From NCBI GenBank assembly GCA_014377015.1, contig JACMQL010000022.1, positions 1-64,000 on the forward strand: a stretch of DNA of 64,000 nt, given 5' to 3'. A model generated the notes under the pieces. The model worked only from the letters and a program-made list of their open reading frames with translations, was not told where the DNA came from and made no database searches. This document shows positions 48,405 to 58,152 of the stretch, piece by piece. Position 1 is the stretch's first letter, and every line of letters starts with the position of its first letter. The position numbers and the translations under genes were made by a program. The stretch comes from Actinomycetota bacterium. Lineage in GTDB: Bacteria; Actinomycetota; Actinomycetes; Nanopelagicales; Nanopelagicaceae.

Positions 48405-48442
48405 AATTAACGGGGTGAGCAGTCGCGCCCACCCCGTTAATT
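48405..48442 (-). terminator. Intercistronic hairpin between livK and livH
   Basis: A perfect 13-bp inverted repeat AATTAACGGGGTG / CACCCCGTTAATT with a 12-nt loop lies 18 nt past the livK stop. The T-run on the minus strand is poor (TTTCTTG), so it is better read as a partial terminator or a 3'-stabilising stem that would leave livK mRNA in excess over livHMGF. Confidence 0.75.
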
Positions 48443-48459
48443 ACTAGGTTTTGTTGTTA

Positions 48460-49731
48460 CTACTTGACGGTCTGAGCCTTCAAGGTTGTTTCTTCGCCAC
48501 CCTTGATAACTTCAATCGTGACATCCTTCGCCAAAGTATCACCAGTCAAGGTGCTAATGGTCAGCGCCTTGCCTAGTACAGACTTCTTGGCAGGAATGGT
48601 GATACCAGAACCAGAGAAGATTGCATTGGTTACGCCCTTGCGGGTTCCGTTCGACTTTGCAATAGCAGCCAAGATAACTTGAACCGCCGCAACGCCGTAG
48701 ACAGGGTATGAACCAACTGGCTCCTTGCCGTATGCCTTCTTGTAAGAAGTTACAAACTTGGCTCCAGCACCCTTTGGATCAATCTTCATAAGCAAGTCAC
48801 TTGAGAGACCTGCGAACGAAAGATACATTCCATCAGCTTCTGGCATTTTGTTGAGATCTGGGTAGCCGGTGAATCCATCTGGACCCATCAACTTGACCTT
48901 TGTGTTGTCTCCCAGAACTGCGACCTTATCCTTAACTAACTGTCCGCCGTTATTGTCGAAGATTCCGCCAACGTAGACCATGTCAGGATTGAGTGCCTTA
49001 ATCTTTGTGAAGAGCGCGGTGTAGTCGGTCTGCTTAGCATCCCAACCTTCTCCGTAGGCACCACTAGAAAGAACAGTCATGCCTTGCTTCTTTGCTTCAG
49101 TTGTGAATGCCTGCGCGACTCCTTGACCATAGGTCTGTGTGTCGTTGAGGACATAAACGCTCTTGATACCAACTGACTTCGCGAATTGCGCAGCTGCTGA
49201 ACCTTGGACATCGTCTGTCGTGCAAACTCGTCCGTAGTTACGAACACCAGTTGGGTAGTAGATGTCTGGCTCGCCTGGGTTCCATGACTTGGTCAAGCCA
49301 GGGTTGGTGTTGGCGTTTGAGATCATTGTCATTGCTCCGCCAGGTGCTTGGTTGAGGATCGGAACTATGATCTTCGCGCAACCTGAGTTGTATGTACCCA
49401 TGACAGCAACTTCAGACTTATTTGCTACGTGAGCTTGGGCATTAGCGGCGCACTTTGCGTCATCCCATGAACCCTTTGCAGCTGTCGCGTTGTCGTAGAG
49501 CTTCAACTTAACGGTGTACTTGCCGGCCTTGTATTTAACCTGCTTCAAGTAAAGCGCAATTGCCTTATTGGTGGAATCGTTAGAATCGAAAGACGATCCC
49601 TGCAATGGTAGGTCTGTCGAAATCGTCAGTACTTTCGTTGCAGCCTGTGCTGCGGAAGTTCCTGCTACTAGCCCAGTGGCAGCCAATGCAACGGCTGCGA
49701 CCACGCCGATAGCGCGATAACTCTTCTTCAT
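48460..49731 (-). CDS. livK: Branched-chain amino acid ABC transporter substrate-binding protein LivK
   Basis: This is a secreted, membrane-associated binding protein of the Leu/Ile/Val (peripla_BP_6) family. It has 423 residues from the ATG at 49731, which has GGAAGG 6 nt upstream. A classic signal peptide (KKSYR, hydrophobic core, AQA cleavage near residue 30) is followed by the two-lobed domain. No lipobox cysteine is seen at the signal end. The ligand could be branched-chain amino acids, other amino acids, or urea-like compounds. An in-frame extension to 49836 precedes the signal peptide and is rejected. Confidence 0.93.
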   Translation of the reverse strand: MKKSYRAIGVVAAVALAATGLVAGTSAAQAATKVLTISTDLPLQGSSFDSNDSTNKAIALYLKQVKYKAGKYTVKLKLYDNATAAKGSWDDAKCAANAQAHVANKSEVAVMGTYNSGCAKIIVPILNQAPGGAMTMISNANTNPGLTKSWNPGEPDIYYPTGVRNYGRVCTTDDVQGSAAAQFAKSVGIKSVYVLNDTQTYGQGVAQAFTTEAKKQGMTVLSSGAYGEGWDAKQTDYTALFTKIKALNPDMVYVGGIFDNNGGQLVKDKVAVLGDNTKVKLMGPDGFTGYPDLNKMPEADGMYLSFAGLSSDLLMKIDPKGAGAKFVTSYKKAYGKEPVGSYPVYGVAAVQVILAAIAKSNGTRKGVTNAIFSGSGITIPAKKSVLGKALTISTLTGDTLAKDVTIEVIKGGEETTLKAQTVK

Positions 49732-49737
49732 ATATTG

Positions 49738-49778
49738 CCTTCCTTTTGCACTAATCCCGGGACAGGGAGAAGGGAAGG
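49738..49778 (-). promoter_or_regulatory. Possible Shine-Dalgarno-sequestering stem in the livK leader
   Basis: On the minus strand a pyrimidine stretch containing CCTTCC (49778-49773) is complementary to the ribosome site GGAAGG (49743-49738) with about 29 nt between. Neighbouring CTT and AAA bases can add pairs. Such a stem would hide the livK ribosome site. This is structure inferred by eye, without energy calculation. Confidence 0.3.
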
Positions 49779-49851
49779 TTAGCGTTGGCGCAAAACCGAT
49801 ACAAGCCCTAAACGCCATTACATACACGTATAACAAAGTTGTAATCAGAAC

Positions 49852-50466
49852 TTAACGCTCGGGGACCGCCGCGGGCGAAATTACGGCAAGCGCTACATCT
49901 TTCATGCTCATTCGGCGATCCATTGCCGCCCGCTGAATCCAGGAAAAAGCCTCTGGCTCTGACAGGTTGAGCGCCTGCATCAGGATTCCCTTTGCGCGAT
50001 CAATGAGTTTGCGAGTTTCGAGGCGATCCTGCAAATCTGCGACTTCATTGGCTAAGGAGGTCATCTGGCGATGGCGACTCATGGCTATCTCCATGGCTGG
50101 GATGAGATCGGATATCGAGAATGGTTTTACAACGTAAGCCATTACGCCGGCGTCGCGCGCGCGGTCCACTAATTCTTTCTGGCTAAAAGCGGTGAGCATA
50201 AGCACCGGGGCAATATGAATGATTTCTTCAGCCGCAGAAATGCCGTCCAGGATGGGCATCTTCACGTCAAGGATTGCTAAATCTGGCCGCAAACTTTTGG
50301 CCAAGTCGACTGCTTCTTGGCCGTTGCTGGCTTGACCCACGACTACATATCCGGCTTCCTGCAGCATCTCAACTAAGTCGAGGCGAATAATGGCTTCGTC
50401 TTCTGCGACGAGAATTCGTGCTCTTTCTAAAGCCGGCAATGCTGAAAAATCTAAAGAAGGTGTCAT
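49852..50466 (-). CDS. pdtaR: ANTAR-domain response regulator (PdtaR-like)
   Basis: This is a two-component response regulator that acts on RNA. It has 204 residues. The receiver domain (about 18-130) shows the acidic pair in AEDEAIIRLDL, the phospho-acceptor Asp in AILDVKMP (about 71), TAF and the Lys of VVKPFS. The C-terminal ANTAR domain (about 145-200) contains RKLIDRAKGILM and WIQRAAMDRRMSM. The architecture and spacing match mycobacterial PdtaR, whose partner is the histidine kinase PdtaS; no kinase is in the window. The ATG begins 1 nt after the discriminator base of the upstream tRNA, and there is no ribosome site. Confidence 0.93.
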   Translation of the reverse strand: MTPSLDFSALPALERARILVAEDEAIIRLDLVEMLQEAGYVVVGQASNGQEAVDLAKSLRPDLAILDVKMPILDGISAAEEIIHIAPVLMLTAFSQKELVDRARDAGVMAYVVKPFSISDLIPAMEIAMSRHRQMTSLANEVADLQDRLETRKLIDRAKGILMQALNLSEPEAFSWIQRAAMDRRMSMKDVALAVISPAAVPER

Positions 50467-50467
50467 G

Positions 50468-50540
50468 TGCCCCGAGTCGGATTCGAACCGACACTATGCA
50501 GTGTTTGAGACTGCCCTCTCTACCGTTGGAGTACCGAGGC
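50468..50540 (-). tRNA. tRNA with CAA anticodon (Leu decoding), short variable arm
   Basis: The minus strand folds as a 73-nt cloverleaf. The acceptor is GCCTCGG/TCGGGGC with two G-U pairs, the D-arm is CTC/GAG with GG in the loop, and the anticodon stem is GCAGT/ACTGC with loop CTCAAAC, giving anticodon CAA. The variable loop is 5 nt (ATAGT), the T-arm is GTCGG/CCGAC with loop TTCGAAT, and the discriminator is A. CCA is not encoded. CAA reads UUG (Leu), and A73 suits leucine, but tRNA-Leu normally has a long variable arm, so identity is uncertain. TAGACT lies 8 nt upstream as a promoter. Confidence 0.8.
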
Positions 50541-50548
50541 GCGCACCG

Positions 50549-50554
50549 AGTCTA
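50549..50554 (-). promoter_or_regulatory. -10 hexamer TAGACT of the tRNA gene
   Basis: TAGACT on the minus strand ends 8 nt before the mature tRNA 5' end. TTCGTT stands 17 nt further upstream as a weak -35. The downstream ANTAR regulator is probably transcribed from here too. Confidence 0.45.
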
Positions 50555-50586
50555 CCGAAATCAGCCAGTGAAACGAATTCCTATAA

Positions 50587-52026
50587 TCAACGATATGCCG
50601 GGGCGACACCTGCGATTGCGTCTCCAACTTTATGGACTCGCATTGCATTAGTTGAACCAGGGATGCCAGGAGGTGCGCCTGCCACGATCACTACGCTCTC
50701 CCCTATTGCAGCTCGCTTGGATTCAACGAGAAGCGAATCGACCTGCTTCACCATTTCATCAGTGTGATTGACTGTCGGAGCCAACATGGACTCCACCCCC
50801 CAGGTCAGGGCCATGCGGTTGTAAGTGCCAACCTCAGGAGTGAAGGCCAAAATCGGAATCGGTGACCGCAATCTGGCCATTCGTCGTGCGGAATCCCCAC
50901 TTTGAGTGAAGGCCACGAGGAATTTAGCATTTAGAATTGCGCCCACTTCTGCCGCAGCCTTAGTAATCGCGCCACCCTTAGTTCGCGGATTGTGTAGCAA
51001 GGGACGAATTCTTTGCAATCCCCCGCTTTCAGTTCTCTCGATAATACGCGCCATGGTCGCAACAGCTTCAATCGGAAACTCTCCCACACTCGTTTCTCCC
51101 GAAAGCATCAAGGCATCCGCTCCATCTAGCACCGCATTTGCGCAATCTGTAGCTTCCGCCCTAGTGGGTCGGGAATTCGAGATCATCGATTCGAGCATCT
51201 GCGTAGCCACAATCACGGGCTTAGCTGCTTCACGTGCAAGTTCAACGCAACGCTTCTGCACTAATGGAACATCTTCAATCGGAAGTTCTACACCCAAGTC
51301 ACCGCGCGCCACCATGATGCCATCGAAGGCCGCGACTATCGCATCAATATTCTCGACAGCCTGAGGCTTTTCAATTTTGGCGATTACCGGAATACGAATG
51401 CCTTCTTCATCCATTATGCGATGGACGTCTTTGATGTCATCAGCACTTCGCACAAATGACAAGGCTATAAAATCTGCACCTGCGTTCAAACCCCATCGCA
51501 GATCTGCTTTGTCCTTTTCGGAAAGAGCCGGGACGGATACAGCGACTCCGGGAAGATTGATGCCTTTGTTGTTGCTCACCGAGCCTGGCTCGATCACCGT
51601 TGTGATGACATCATTTCCAATTACTTCAGTGACCTTTACCGTAACTTTTCCATCATCGATCAAGATGAGATCCCCCGGCTTGCAATCCCCTGGTAGACCT
51701 TTATACGTAGTTCCAACTCTCTCTTTAGTACCGAGAATCTCGTCAGTTGTGATCGTAAAGATGTCCCCTCGAGATAATTCGTGTGGGCCGTCAGCAAATC
51801 GCGCTAGCCGGATTTTTGGGCCTTGCAAATCAACCAGGATCGCAACCGGCCGGTCGTGTTCTTTAGCACTTCTTCTCACTAAATCCAGGCGCGCCTGATG
51901 CTCGTCATGGCTGCCGTGCGAGAGGTTGAGACGAGCCATGTTCATGCCAGCCTCGATCAGCGCTTTTACTTTCTCGGCTGATTCAACGGCAGGACCCATT
52001 GTGCAAACAATTTTCGCTCTGCGCAT
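50587..52026 (-). CDS. pyk: Pyruvate kinase
   Basis: Pyk is the last step of glycolysis. It has 479 residues. The N-terminus is RRAKIVCTMGPA, the active-site barrel contains MARLNLSHG, VDLQGPKIR, the catalytic lysine in VIAKIEKPQAVEN (about 218-230) and MVARGDLGVE. The swivelling B domain and the C-terminal regulatory domain are complete. TAGGGT ends 6 nt before the ATG, and its TAG is also the gltD stop codon, so pyk probably has its own leaderless transcript although it follows gltBD. Confidence 0.97.
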   Translation of the reverse strand: MRRAKIVCTMGPAVESAEKVKALIEAGMNMARLNLSHGSHDEHQARLDLVRRSAKEHDRPVAILVDLQGPKIRLARFADGPHELSRGDIFTITTDEILGTKERVGTTYKGLPGDCKPGDLILIDDGKVTVKVTEVIGNDVITTVIEPGSVSNNKGINLPGVAVSVPALSEKDKADLRWGLNAGADFIALSFVRSADDIKDVHRIMDEEGIRIPVIAKIEKPQAVENIDAIVAAFDGIMVARGDLGVELPIEDVPLVQKRCVELAREAAKPVIVATQMLESMISNSRPTRAEATDCANAVLDGADALMLSGETSVGEFPIEAVATMARIIERTESGGLQRIRPLLHNPRTKGGAITKAAAEVGAILNAKFLVAFTQSGDSARRMARLRSPIPILAFTPEVGTYNRMALTWGVESMLAPTVNHTDEMVKQVDSLLVESKRAAIGESVVIVAGAPPGIPGSTNAMRVHKVGDAIAGVAPAYR

Positions 52027-52032
52027 TTGCCT

Positions 52033-52038
52033 ACCCTA
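52033..52038 (-). promoter_or_regulatory. -10 hexamer TAGGGT of pyk, overlapping the gltD stop codon
   Basis: TAGGGT on the minus strand occupies 52038-52033; its first three bases (52038-52036) are the TAG stop of gltD, and 6 nt separate it from the pyk ATG. No Shine-Dalgarno sequence is obvious, although AGG occurs in the spacer. Confidence 0.5.
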
Positions 52039-53490
52039 AACCATCAGTGGTCGCGCAAAAGGAGAAATGGGAGAAGGCAATTGTGTGCGTCCGCTCAAGT
52101 GTCTATCGACAGCCGAAGCAGCACTTCTTCCTTCTGCAATAGCCCAAACAATCAGAGATTGCCCTCGACCCGCATCTCCACAAACAAAGACTCCATCAGA
52201 GGAAGTTTGGTAGGACTCATCGCGCTTAATGTTGCCCCGCTCATCCAGATCCACTGCTAACTGGGTCAGCAATTGGCTTTTCTCTGGTCCAGTAAATCCC
52301 ATAGCAAGAAAAACTGCGTCAGCCGGAATTTCTTTTTCAGTGCCCGGAACTGGTTCGAATGTACCGTTAACGAAGCAAGTCTCTATCAATTGCAAAGCGC
52401 GAACATTTCCATTTTCGTCTCCGATAAATTTTTGCGTCGATACCGAGAAAATTCGGTTATCAAGTTCTTCGTGGGCGCTGGAAATCCGAAAAATCATGGG
52501 ATACATGGGCCATGGATGAGCGCTCGGGCGCTCATCCGATGGTCGAGGCATGATTTCAAGTTGCGTCGCACTTGCTGCGCCTTGTCGAATAGCGGTGCCT
52601 AGACAATCTGCACCAGTATCTCCGCCGCCAAGAATGACCACATGCTTTCCTTTTACATCGATCTCTGGATTGACTACTTCACCTAGGGCTTGCTTGTTTC
52701 CCCACGGCAAATACTCCATCGCTTGGTAGATGCCTTTGAGTTCTCGGCCTTCGATCGGAAGTTCCCTCCACTGTGTCGCGCCGATGGCTAACACAACAGC
52801 GTCATAACGTGAACGGAGTTGATGACCGGTAATTTCAGTTCCGATGTCTATTCCGGGGCGAAAGCGAGTTCCTTCTGCTTCCATCTGCGAGATGCGCCGA
52901 TCGAGAATTGATTTCTCCATCTTGAATTCTGGAATCCCGTATCTCATGAGGCCCCCGATTTTGTCTGCACGTTCGTACACCGCAACAGTGTGGCCGGCAC
53001 GAGTGAGTTGCTGTGCGGCAGCCAAGCCGGCGGGGCCAGAGCCAACTACAGCGATTGTCTTTCCACTCAGCCGATCAGGAGCTAGCGGAGTGATGAGACC
53101 ATCCTTGAAAGCCTCTTCCACGATCCGCAACTCAACCTGCTTTATTGTCACAGGATCTGTATTGATAGCCACGACACAGGCAGTTTCGCAAGGAGCGGGA
53201 CAGAGCCGTCCAGTGAACTCAGGAAAATTATTTGTTGCGTGCAAGCGTGCAATGGCTTCCCGCTTGTCTCCACGCCACGTCAAATCATTCCATTCAGGAA
53301 TTAGGTTGCCCAGCGGGCAACCCTGATGGCAGAAAGGAATCCCGCAGTCCATGCAACGGCCGGCTTGCTTTTGCAAATTTTCGAAGGTTTGCTCTTTATA
53401 GACTTCTTTCCAGTCGAGAATGCGAACATCAACGGACCGGCGAGTTGGAACTTCACGCTTGGTCGTAAGGAAACCCTTCGGATCAGCCAT
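52036..53490 (-). CDS. gltD: Glutamate synthase (NADPH) small subunit
   Basis: GltD feeds electrons from NADPH through FAD and Fe-S clusters to GltB. It has 484 residues from the ATG at 53490, with GGAGG 6 nt upstream; an upstream TTG is rejected. The N-terminal cluster cysteines are in [17 protein letters not shown] (about 46-62), FAD binding is [14 protein letters not shown] (about 149-162), and NADPH binding is [12 protein letters not shown] near 288-299. The start lies 8 bp inside the gltB 3' end. Confidence 0.96.
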   Translation of the reverse strand: MADPKGFLTTKREVPTRRSVDVRILDWKEVYKEQTFENLQKQAGRCMDCGIPFCHQGCPLGNLIPEWNDLTWRGDKREAIARLHATNNFPEFTGRLCPAPCETACVVAINTDPVTIKQVELRIVEEAFKDGLITPLAPDRLSGKTIAVVGSGPAGLAAAQQLTRAGHTVAVYERADKIGGLMRYGIPEFKMEKSILDRRISQMEAEGTRFRPGIDIGTEITGHQLRSRYDAVVLAIGATQWRELPIEGRELKGIYQAMEYLPWGNKQALGEVVNPEIDVKGKHVVILGGGDTGADCLGTAIRQGAASATQLEIMPRPSDERPSAHPWPMYPMIFRISSAHEELDNRIFSVSTQKFIGDENGNVRALQLIETCFVNGTFEPVPGTEKEIPADAVFLAMGFTGPEKSQLLTQLAVDLDERGNIKRDESYQTSSDGVFVCGDAGRGQSLIVWAIAEGRSAASAVDRHLSGRTQLPSPISPFARPLMV

Positions 53491-56400
53491 TTGCAACCTC
53501 CATTACATACTCATCTGCGGGCAATCCTTCACTCAAGGCACGTTCCATAGCGGCGAGTACTCTCGCATAATCTCGCGGCATGATCATCGAGAAGCGATGA
53601 ATCGATTCCTCCCAATTATGCAAAAGTTCGGCCGCCACCACAGATCCAGTTTCAGATTCGAATTTGTTCAAGAGGTCTTTCAGGAATTCCTTTTGATCGT
53701 TCGGGACCGAGAGGATGTCAACTAGTTCTGGATTTACCAGCGCAGTCTCAAGGTCAAGAACGAACGCACGTCCACCTGACATTCCTGCTGCAAAATTGCG
53801 TCCCGTGCGACCCAATACTGCAACGACGCCGCCCGTCATATATTCGCAACCGTGATCGCCTATTCCTTCGACGACCGCAGTGGCACCAGAATTTCGCACA
53901 CAAAATCGCTCCCCGACAGTGCCGCGAATGAATATCTCACCTGATGTCGCGCCGTAGCCAATGACGTTCCCGGCAATTACATTTTGATGAGACAAAAAGG
54001 TGGATTCATCAGAAGGGCGCAGTATCACCCTTCCTCCGGATATTCCCTTGGCAACATAATCATTGGAATCCCCGACGAGGCGCAGTGTCAATCCTTGCGG
54101 GATGAAAGCTCCCAAAGATTGACCAGCAGACCCGCGCAAAGTGATATCTATCGTGTCGTGCGGCAAGCCTGCGCTGCCGTACTTGCGGGTGATATCGGCA
54201 CCTAACATTGTTCCAACCGTGCGGTTCACGTTTCGAACCGGAAGATCAATCCGAACAAGTTCTCCGCTTTCCAGAGCGGGTTTCGCCAAAGAAATAAGAG
54301 TGTTGTCAAGGGCCGCAGCTAGACCGTGGTCTTGGGCAATTGTCTGATGCAACGGTCCGTCGATATTGGGACGCACGAGCAATGGAGACAGATCCAGACC
54401 GCTGGCCTTCCAGTGGTCCACGGCCGCCTTTGTCTCAAGGAACTCAACGTGTCCAACCGCTTCTTCGATAGACCTGAAACCTAGCGCCGCCAGTAGTTCA
54501 CGCACTTCCTGCGCAATGTAATGAAAGAAAGTTTCTACGAATTCAGGTTTGCCAGTAAAACGTTTGCGCAATTCAGGATTCTGAGTTGCAACGCCAACCG
54601 GACAGGTGTCCAGATGACAAACTCGCATCATCACGCAACCCGATACGACGAGAGGTGCTGTAGCGAAGCCGAATTCTTCGGCGCCAAGCAGCGCTGCTAT
54701 CACAACATCGCGGCCAGTTTTTAACTGTCCATCAGTCTGAACCACGATTCGATCCCGTAATCCATTGAGAAGCAATGTTTGTTGAGTTTCTGCCAACCCG
54801 AGTTCCCATGGAGCTCCGGCATGTTTGAGCGAGGTGAGTGGCGAAGCGCCAGTGCCCCCATCATGACCCGAAATCAACACGACATCAGCATGTGCTTTGC
54901 TCACACCTGCAGCGACAGTACCGACACCGACTTCTGCTACGAGCTTGACGTGAATGCGCGCATTCTTATTTGCATTCTTCAAGTCATGAATCAACTGCGC
55001 TAGATCCTCAATTGAATAAATATCGTGGTGCGGTGGCGGAGAAATAAGTCCCACGCCGGGCGTTGAATGGCGAACTTGGGCCACGTAGGCATTGACCTTG
55101 TTGCCGGGCAATTGACCGCCTTCGCCGGGCTTGGCGCCTTGTGCAATCTTGATTTGAATGTCATCTGAATTCACTAAGTACTCGCTAGTTACTCCGAATC
55201 GACCACTGGCGACTTGTTTGATTGCAGAGCGTTTGGAATCTCCATTTTCTAGTGGAATAAATCGCGCGGGGTCTTCCCCGCCCTCACCTGTGTTGGATTT
55301 TCCGCCGAGTCGGTTCATGGCAATCGCCATGGTCTCGTGAGCTTCTTGCGAGATGGATCCAAAGGACATGGCGCCCGTCGAAAATCTCTTAAAGATCGAA
55401 TCTATCGGTTCGACTTCATCGATCGGAATCGAAGGACGAATACCCGTGTTGAAAGAAAATAATCCTCTCAATGTCATCAAAGACTTACTTTGCTCATCGA
55501 CACGTGAGGTGTATCGCTTGAATACGTCAAACTTCTTATTGCGCGTTGAGTGCTGCAAAGTGAAAACAGTCTCCGGGTCAAAGAGATGCGGCTCGCCGTC
55601 ACGACGCCACTGATACTCACCACCGATCGGCAAACGCATTGTGCCGGGAATCTCTCCACCTGGTGGGTACGCAACATGGTGGCGCGCAATTGCTTCTTCT
55701 GCAATGACGTCTAGGCCAATGCCGCCCAGTCTTGAAGTTGTTCCAACAAAAAATTCATCGATAACTTCTTGTGAAAGGCCAACAGCTTCGAAGACTTGCG
55801 CACCCGTATACGAGGCAATGGTGGAGATTCCCATCTTGGACATAACTTTGAGAACGCCCTTGCCCAACGACTTGATCAAATTGCGAACGGCCTTTTCTGG
55901 CGTAATACCTGTTATCACACCCTGCAGAACAAGGTCTTCGGCGCTCTCCATCGCAAGGTACGGGTTAATTGCGGCAGCACCATATCCAACTAGCACAGCC
56001 GCGTGATGGACTTCGCGGACGTCGCCAGCTTCGACAATCAATCCAACTTTGGTACGTGTCTTCTCCCGAATTAGATGGTGATGAACGGCTGCCGTAAGAA
56101 GGAGGGAAGGAATTGCTGCATTATCGGCATCTCCATCGCGATCTGAAAGAACAATCAAGCGCGCTCCATCAGATATTGCCGCAGACACTTCAGCTTTGAT
56201 TTCATCGAGTCGCTCACGAAGTGACTCGCCATCTCCGGCGACTGGAAAAAGTCCTCGTACGACATACGTCTGGAAACCCGGATGATCTCCATCTGCATTT
56301 ACATGAATAATTTTCGCCAACTCATCGTTATCAATGACAGGAAAATCCAATTGAATCTGACGGCATGACGCTGGTCCCGGCTCAAGCAAGTTGTGCTCCG

Positions 56401-57997
56401 GTCCGATAGCTCCACTAAGGGATGTAACAAGTTCTTCACGAATCGCATCCAGTGGCGGATTAGTCACCTGCGCAAAAAGTTGAGAGAAGTAATCGAAAAG
56501 CAGACGAGGTCTGCTAGAAAGCGCGGCGATTGGTGAGTCCGTGCCCATCGATCCCAGCGGCTCTGCCCCGTTCCGCGCCATGGGAGTGATTAAAATGCGG
56601 AGTTCTTCCTCGGTATATCCGAACGCACGCTGACGACGGATTACGGAAGCGTGCGGATAGACGATATGTTCGCGCGCCGGAAGGTCGACCAACTTAACCA
56701 TGCCAGCGTGAAGCCATTCGCTATACGGTGCTGCGGCGGCCAGAGAATCTTTTATCTCATCATCTTCAATTATTCGACCCGCTTCGATATCAACTAGAAA
56801 CATTTTACCAGGCTGCAGTCGGCCCTTACGGACGATCTTTTCGGCCGGAATATCGAGCACGCCAACTTCACTTGCCAGGATTACGAGACCGTCATCTGTC
56901 ACCCAGAAACGCGAAGGACGTAAGCCGTTTCGATCAAGAACTGCACCCACTAGATGTCCGTCGGTGAACGTCACACACGCTGGTCCATCCCATGGCTCCA
57001 TCAGCGATGCGTGAAAAGCATAGAAATCTCGCCTTAACTGCGACATTGAAGCGTGGTTCTCCCAAGCTTCAGGAATCATCATCAAGATCGCATGGGGTAG
57101 TGATCTGCCACCGAGGTAGAGAAGTTCCAAGACTTCATCAAATGATGCAGAGTCACTTCCTTGCACATCTACGATTGGAAACAAACGGTTCAGATCTCCA
57201 GGGATCAAATCACTAGCAAGAAGTGCCTCCCGTGCGCGCATCCAATTTCTATTCCCTTTAACGGTATTAATCTCACCGTTGTGGGCAATGAAGCGGTATG
57301 GGTGCGCAAGCGGCCATGAAGGAAACGTGTTCGTGGAAAATCGTGAGTGGACCAAAGCAAGCGGCGACACAACTCGCTCATCCGAGAGTTCTGGAAAAAA
57401 TTCTTCGAGTTGACCAGTCGTTAACATTCCCTTGTAGACAATTGTCTGCGAAGAAAGTGACGGGAAATAAAGCGAAAGCGAGCGCTCAACCCGCTTACGA
57501 AGACAAAAAGTCTTGCGGTCGAGTTCTAATCCGCTCTCGCCATCAATGCCTGCAATAAAAAGCTGTTGAAAATCTGGCATTACAGACAGAGCGGTTTTTC
57601 CTAAACTGGAAGAATTGATGGGAAGGACGCGCCACCCCAAAATCCGCAAACCCTCTTCCCGTGCGATGTCCTCTACCTGATTTCGATATTCAACTCCTTG
57701 CGGGATGAAAGCAATACCAGCGGCGTACGCCCCTGCCACAGGAAGATCAAAATCTACAACTTCTCGAAAATACTGATCTGGAATTCGAATGAGGATGCCG
57801 GCACCGTCACCACTATCTGGCTCTGCTCCGGTGGCACCGCGGTGCTCGAGGTTACGCAGAGCAGTGAGGGCCTTTTCGATAATCTCGTGGGTCGGAGTTG
57901 TGTTCAAGGTCGCCACCATGGCAACGCCGCATGAATCGTGCTCGAAAGCGGGATCGTAAAGACCCTGACGTTGCGGAAAATCAGATTCGCGAGCCAT
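53483..57997 (-). CDS. gltB: Glutamate synthase (NADPH) large subunit
   Basis: GltB makes glutamate from glutamine and 2-oxoglutarate. It has 1504 residues. The class II amidotransferase domain has its nucleophile in HDSCGVAM (Cys23, behind a 22-residue propeptide-like stretch). A central domain is followed by the FMN/synthase domain with [11 protein letters not shown] and [12 protein letters not shown], the [3Fe-4S] cysteines in [19 protein letters not shown], and the C-terminal beta-helix with its repeated G-x-x-G-x-x-x-G pattern ([14 protein letters not shown]). GAGG lies 9 nt before the ATG. The 155-nt upstream gap may hold a TAGATC -10, which is uncertain. Confidence 0.97.
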   Translation of the reverse strand: MARESDFPQRQGLYDPAFEHDSCGVAMVATLNTTPTHEIIEKALTALRNLEHRGATGAEPDSGDGAGILIRIPDQYFREVVDFDLPVAGAYAAGIAFIPQGVEYRNQVEDIAREEGLRILGWRVLPINSSSLGKTALSVMPDFQQLFIAGIDGESGLELDRKTFCLRKRVERSLSLYFPSLSSQTIVYKGMLTTGQLEEFFPELSDERVVSPLALVHSRFSTNTFPSWPLAHPYRFIAHNGEINTVKGNRNWMRAREALLASDLIPGDLNRLFPIVDVQGSDSASFDEVLELLYLGGRSLPHAILMMIPEAWENHASMSQLRRDFYAFHASLMEPWDGPACVTFTDGHLVGAVLDRNGLRPSRFWVTDDGLVILASEVGVLDIPAEKIVRKGRLQPGKMFLVDIEAGRIIEDDEIKDSLAAAAPYSEWLHAGMVKLVDLPAREHIVYPHASVIRRQRAFGYTEEELRILITPMARNGAEPLGSMGTDSPIAALSSRPRLLFDYFSQLFAQVTNPPLDAIREELVTSLSGAIGPEHNLLEPGPASCRQIQLDFPVIDNDELAKIIHVNADGDHPGFQTYVVRGLFPVAGDGESLRERLDEIKAEVSAAISDGARLIVLSDRDGDADNAAIPSLLLTAAVHHHLIREKTRTKVGLIVEAGDVREVHHAAVLVGYGAAAINPYLAMESAEDLVLQGVITGITPEKAVRNLIKSLGKGVLKVMSKMGISTIASYTGAQVFEAVGLSQEVIDEFFVGTTSRLGGIGLDVIAEEAIARHHVAYPPGGEIPGTMRLPIGGEYQWRRDGEPHLFDPETVFTLQHSTRNKKFDVFKRYTSRVDEQSKSLMTLRGLFSFNTGIRPSIPIDEVEPIDSIFKRFSTGAMSFGSISQEAHETMAIAMNRLGGKSNTGEGGEDPARFIPLENGDSKRSAIKQVASGRFGVTSEYLVNSDDIQIKIAQGAKPGEGGQLPGNKVNAYVAQVRHSTPGVGLISPPPHHDIYSIEDLAQLIHDLKNANKNARIHVKLVAEVGVGTVAAGVSKAHADVVLISGHDGGTGASPLTSLKHAGAPWELGLAETQQTLLLNGLRDRIVVQTDGQLKTGRDVVIAALLGAEEFGFATAPLVVSGCVMMRVCHLDTCPVGVATQNPELRKRFTGKPEFVETFFHYIAQEVRELLAALGFRSIEEAVGHVEFLETKAAVDHWKASGLDLSPLLVRPNIDGPLHQTIAQDHGLAAALDNTLISLAKPALESGELVRIDLPVRNVNRTVGTMLGADITRKYGSAGLPHDTIDITLRGSAGQSLGAFIPQGLTLRLVGDSNDYVAKGISGGRVILRPSDESTFLSHQNVIAGNVIGYGATSGEIFIRGTVGERFCVRNSGATAVVEGIGDHGCEYMTGGVVAVLGRTGRNFAAGMSGGRAFVLDLETALVNPELVDILSVPNDQKEFLKDLLNKFESETGSVVAAELLHNWEESIHRFSMIMPRDYARVLAAMERALSEGLPADEYVMEVANG

Positions 57998-58152
57998 TAA
58001 GTAGTACCTCTGTTATCCCGGTAAAAGATTGAAGCAGGGACAGCAGTGGCCCACGATAAAAGATCTAAAAACGTTAACCGCGCCTAAACTTCTGGCTAAC
58101 GCAATGTCACATAGTAGCAAGACAGTAGCAACACGGCAGCACAGGCCGAACT

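Noticed and set aside
49732-49836. 35-codon N-terminal extension of livK
   Set aside because: It would bury a normal signal peptide inside the protein; the ATG at 49731 has GGAAGG at 6 nt.
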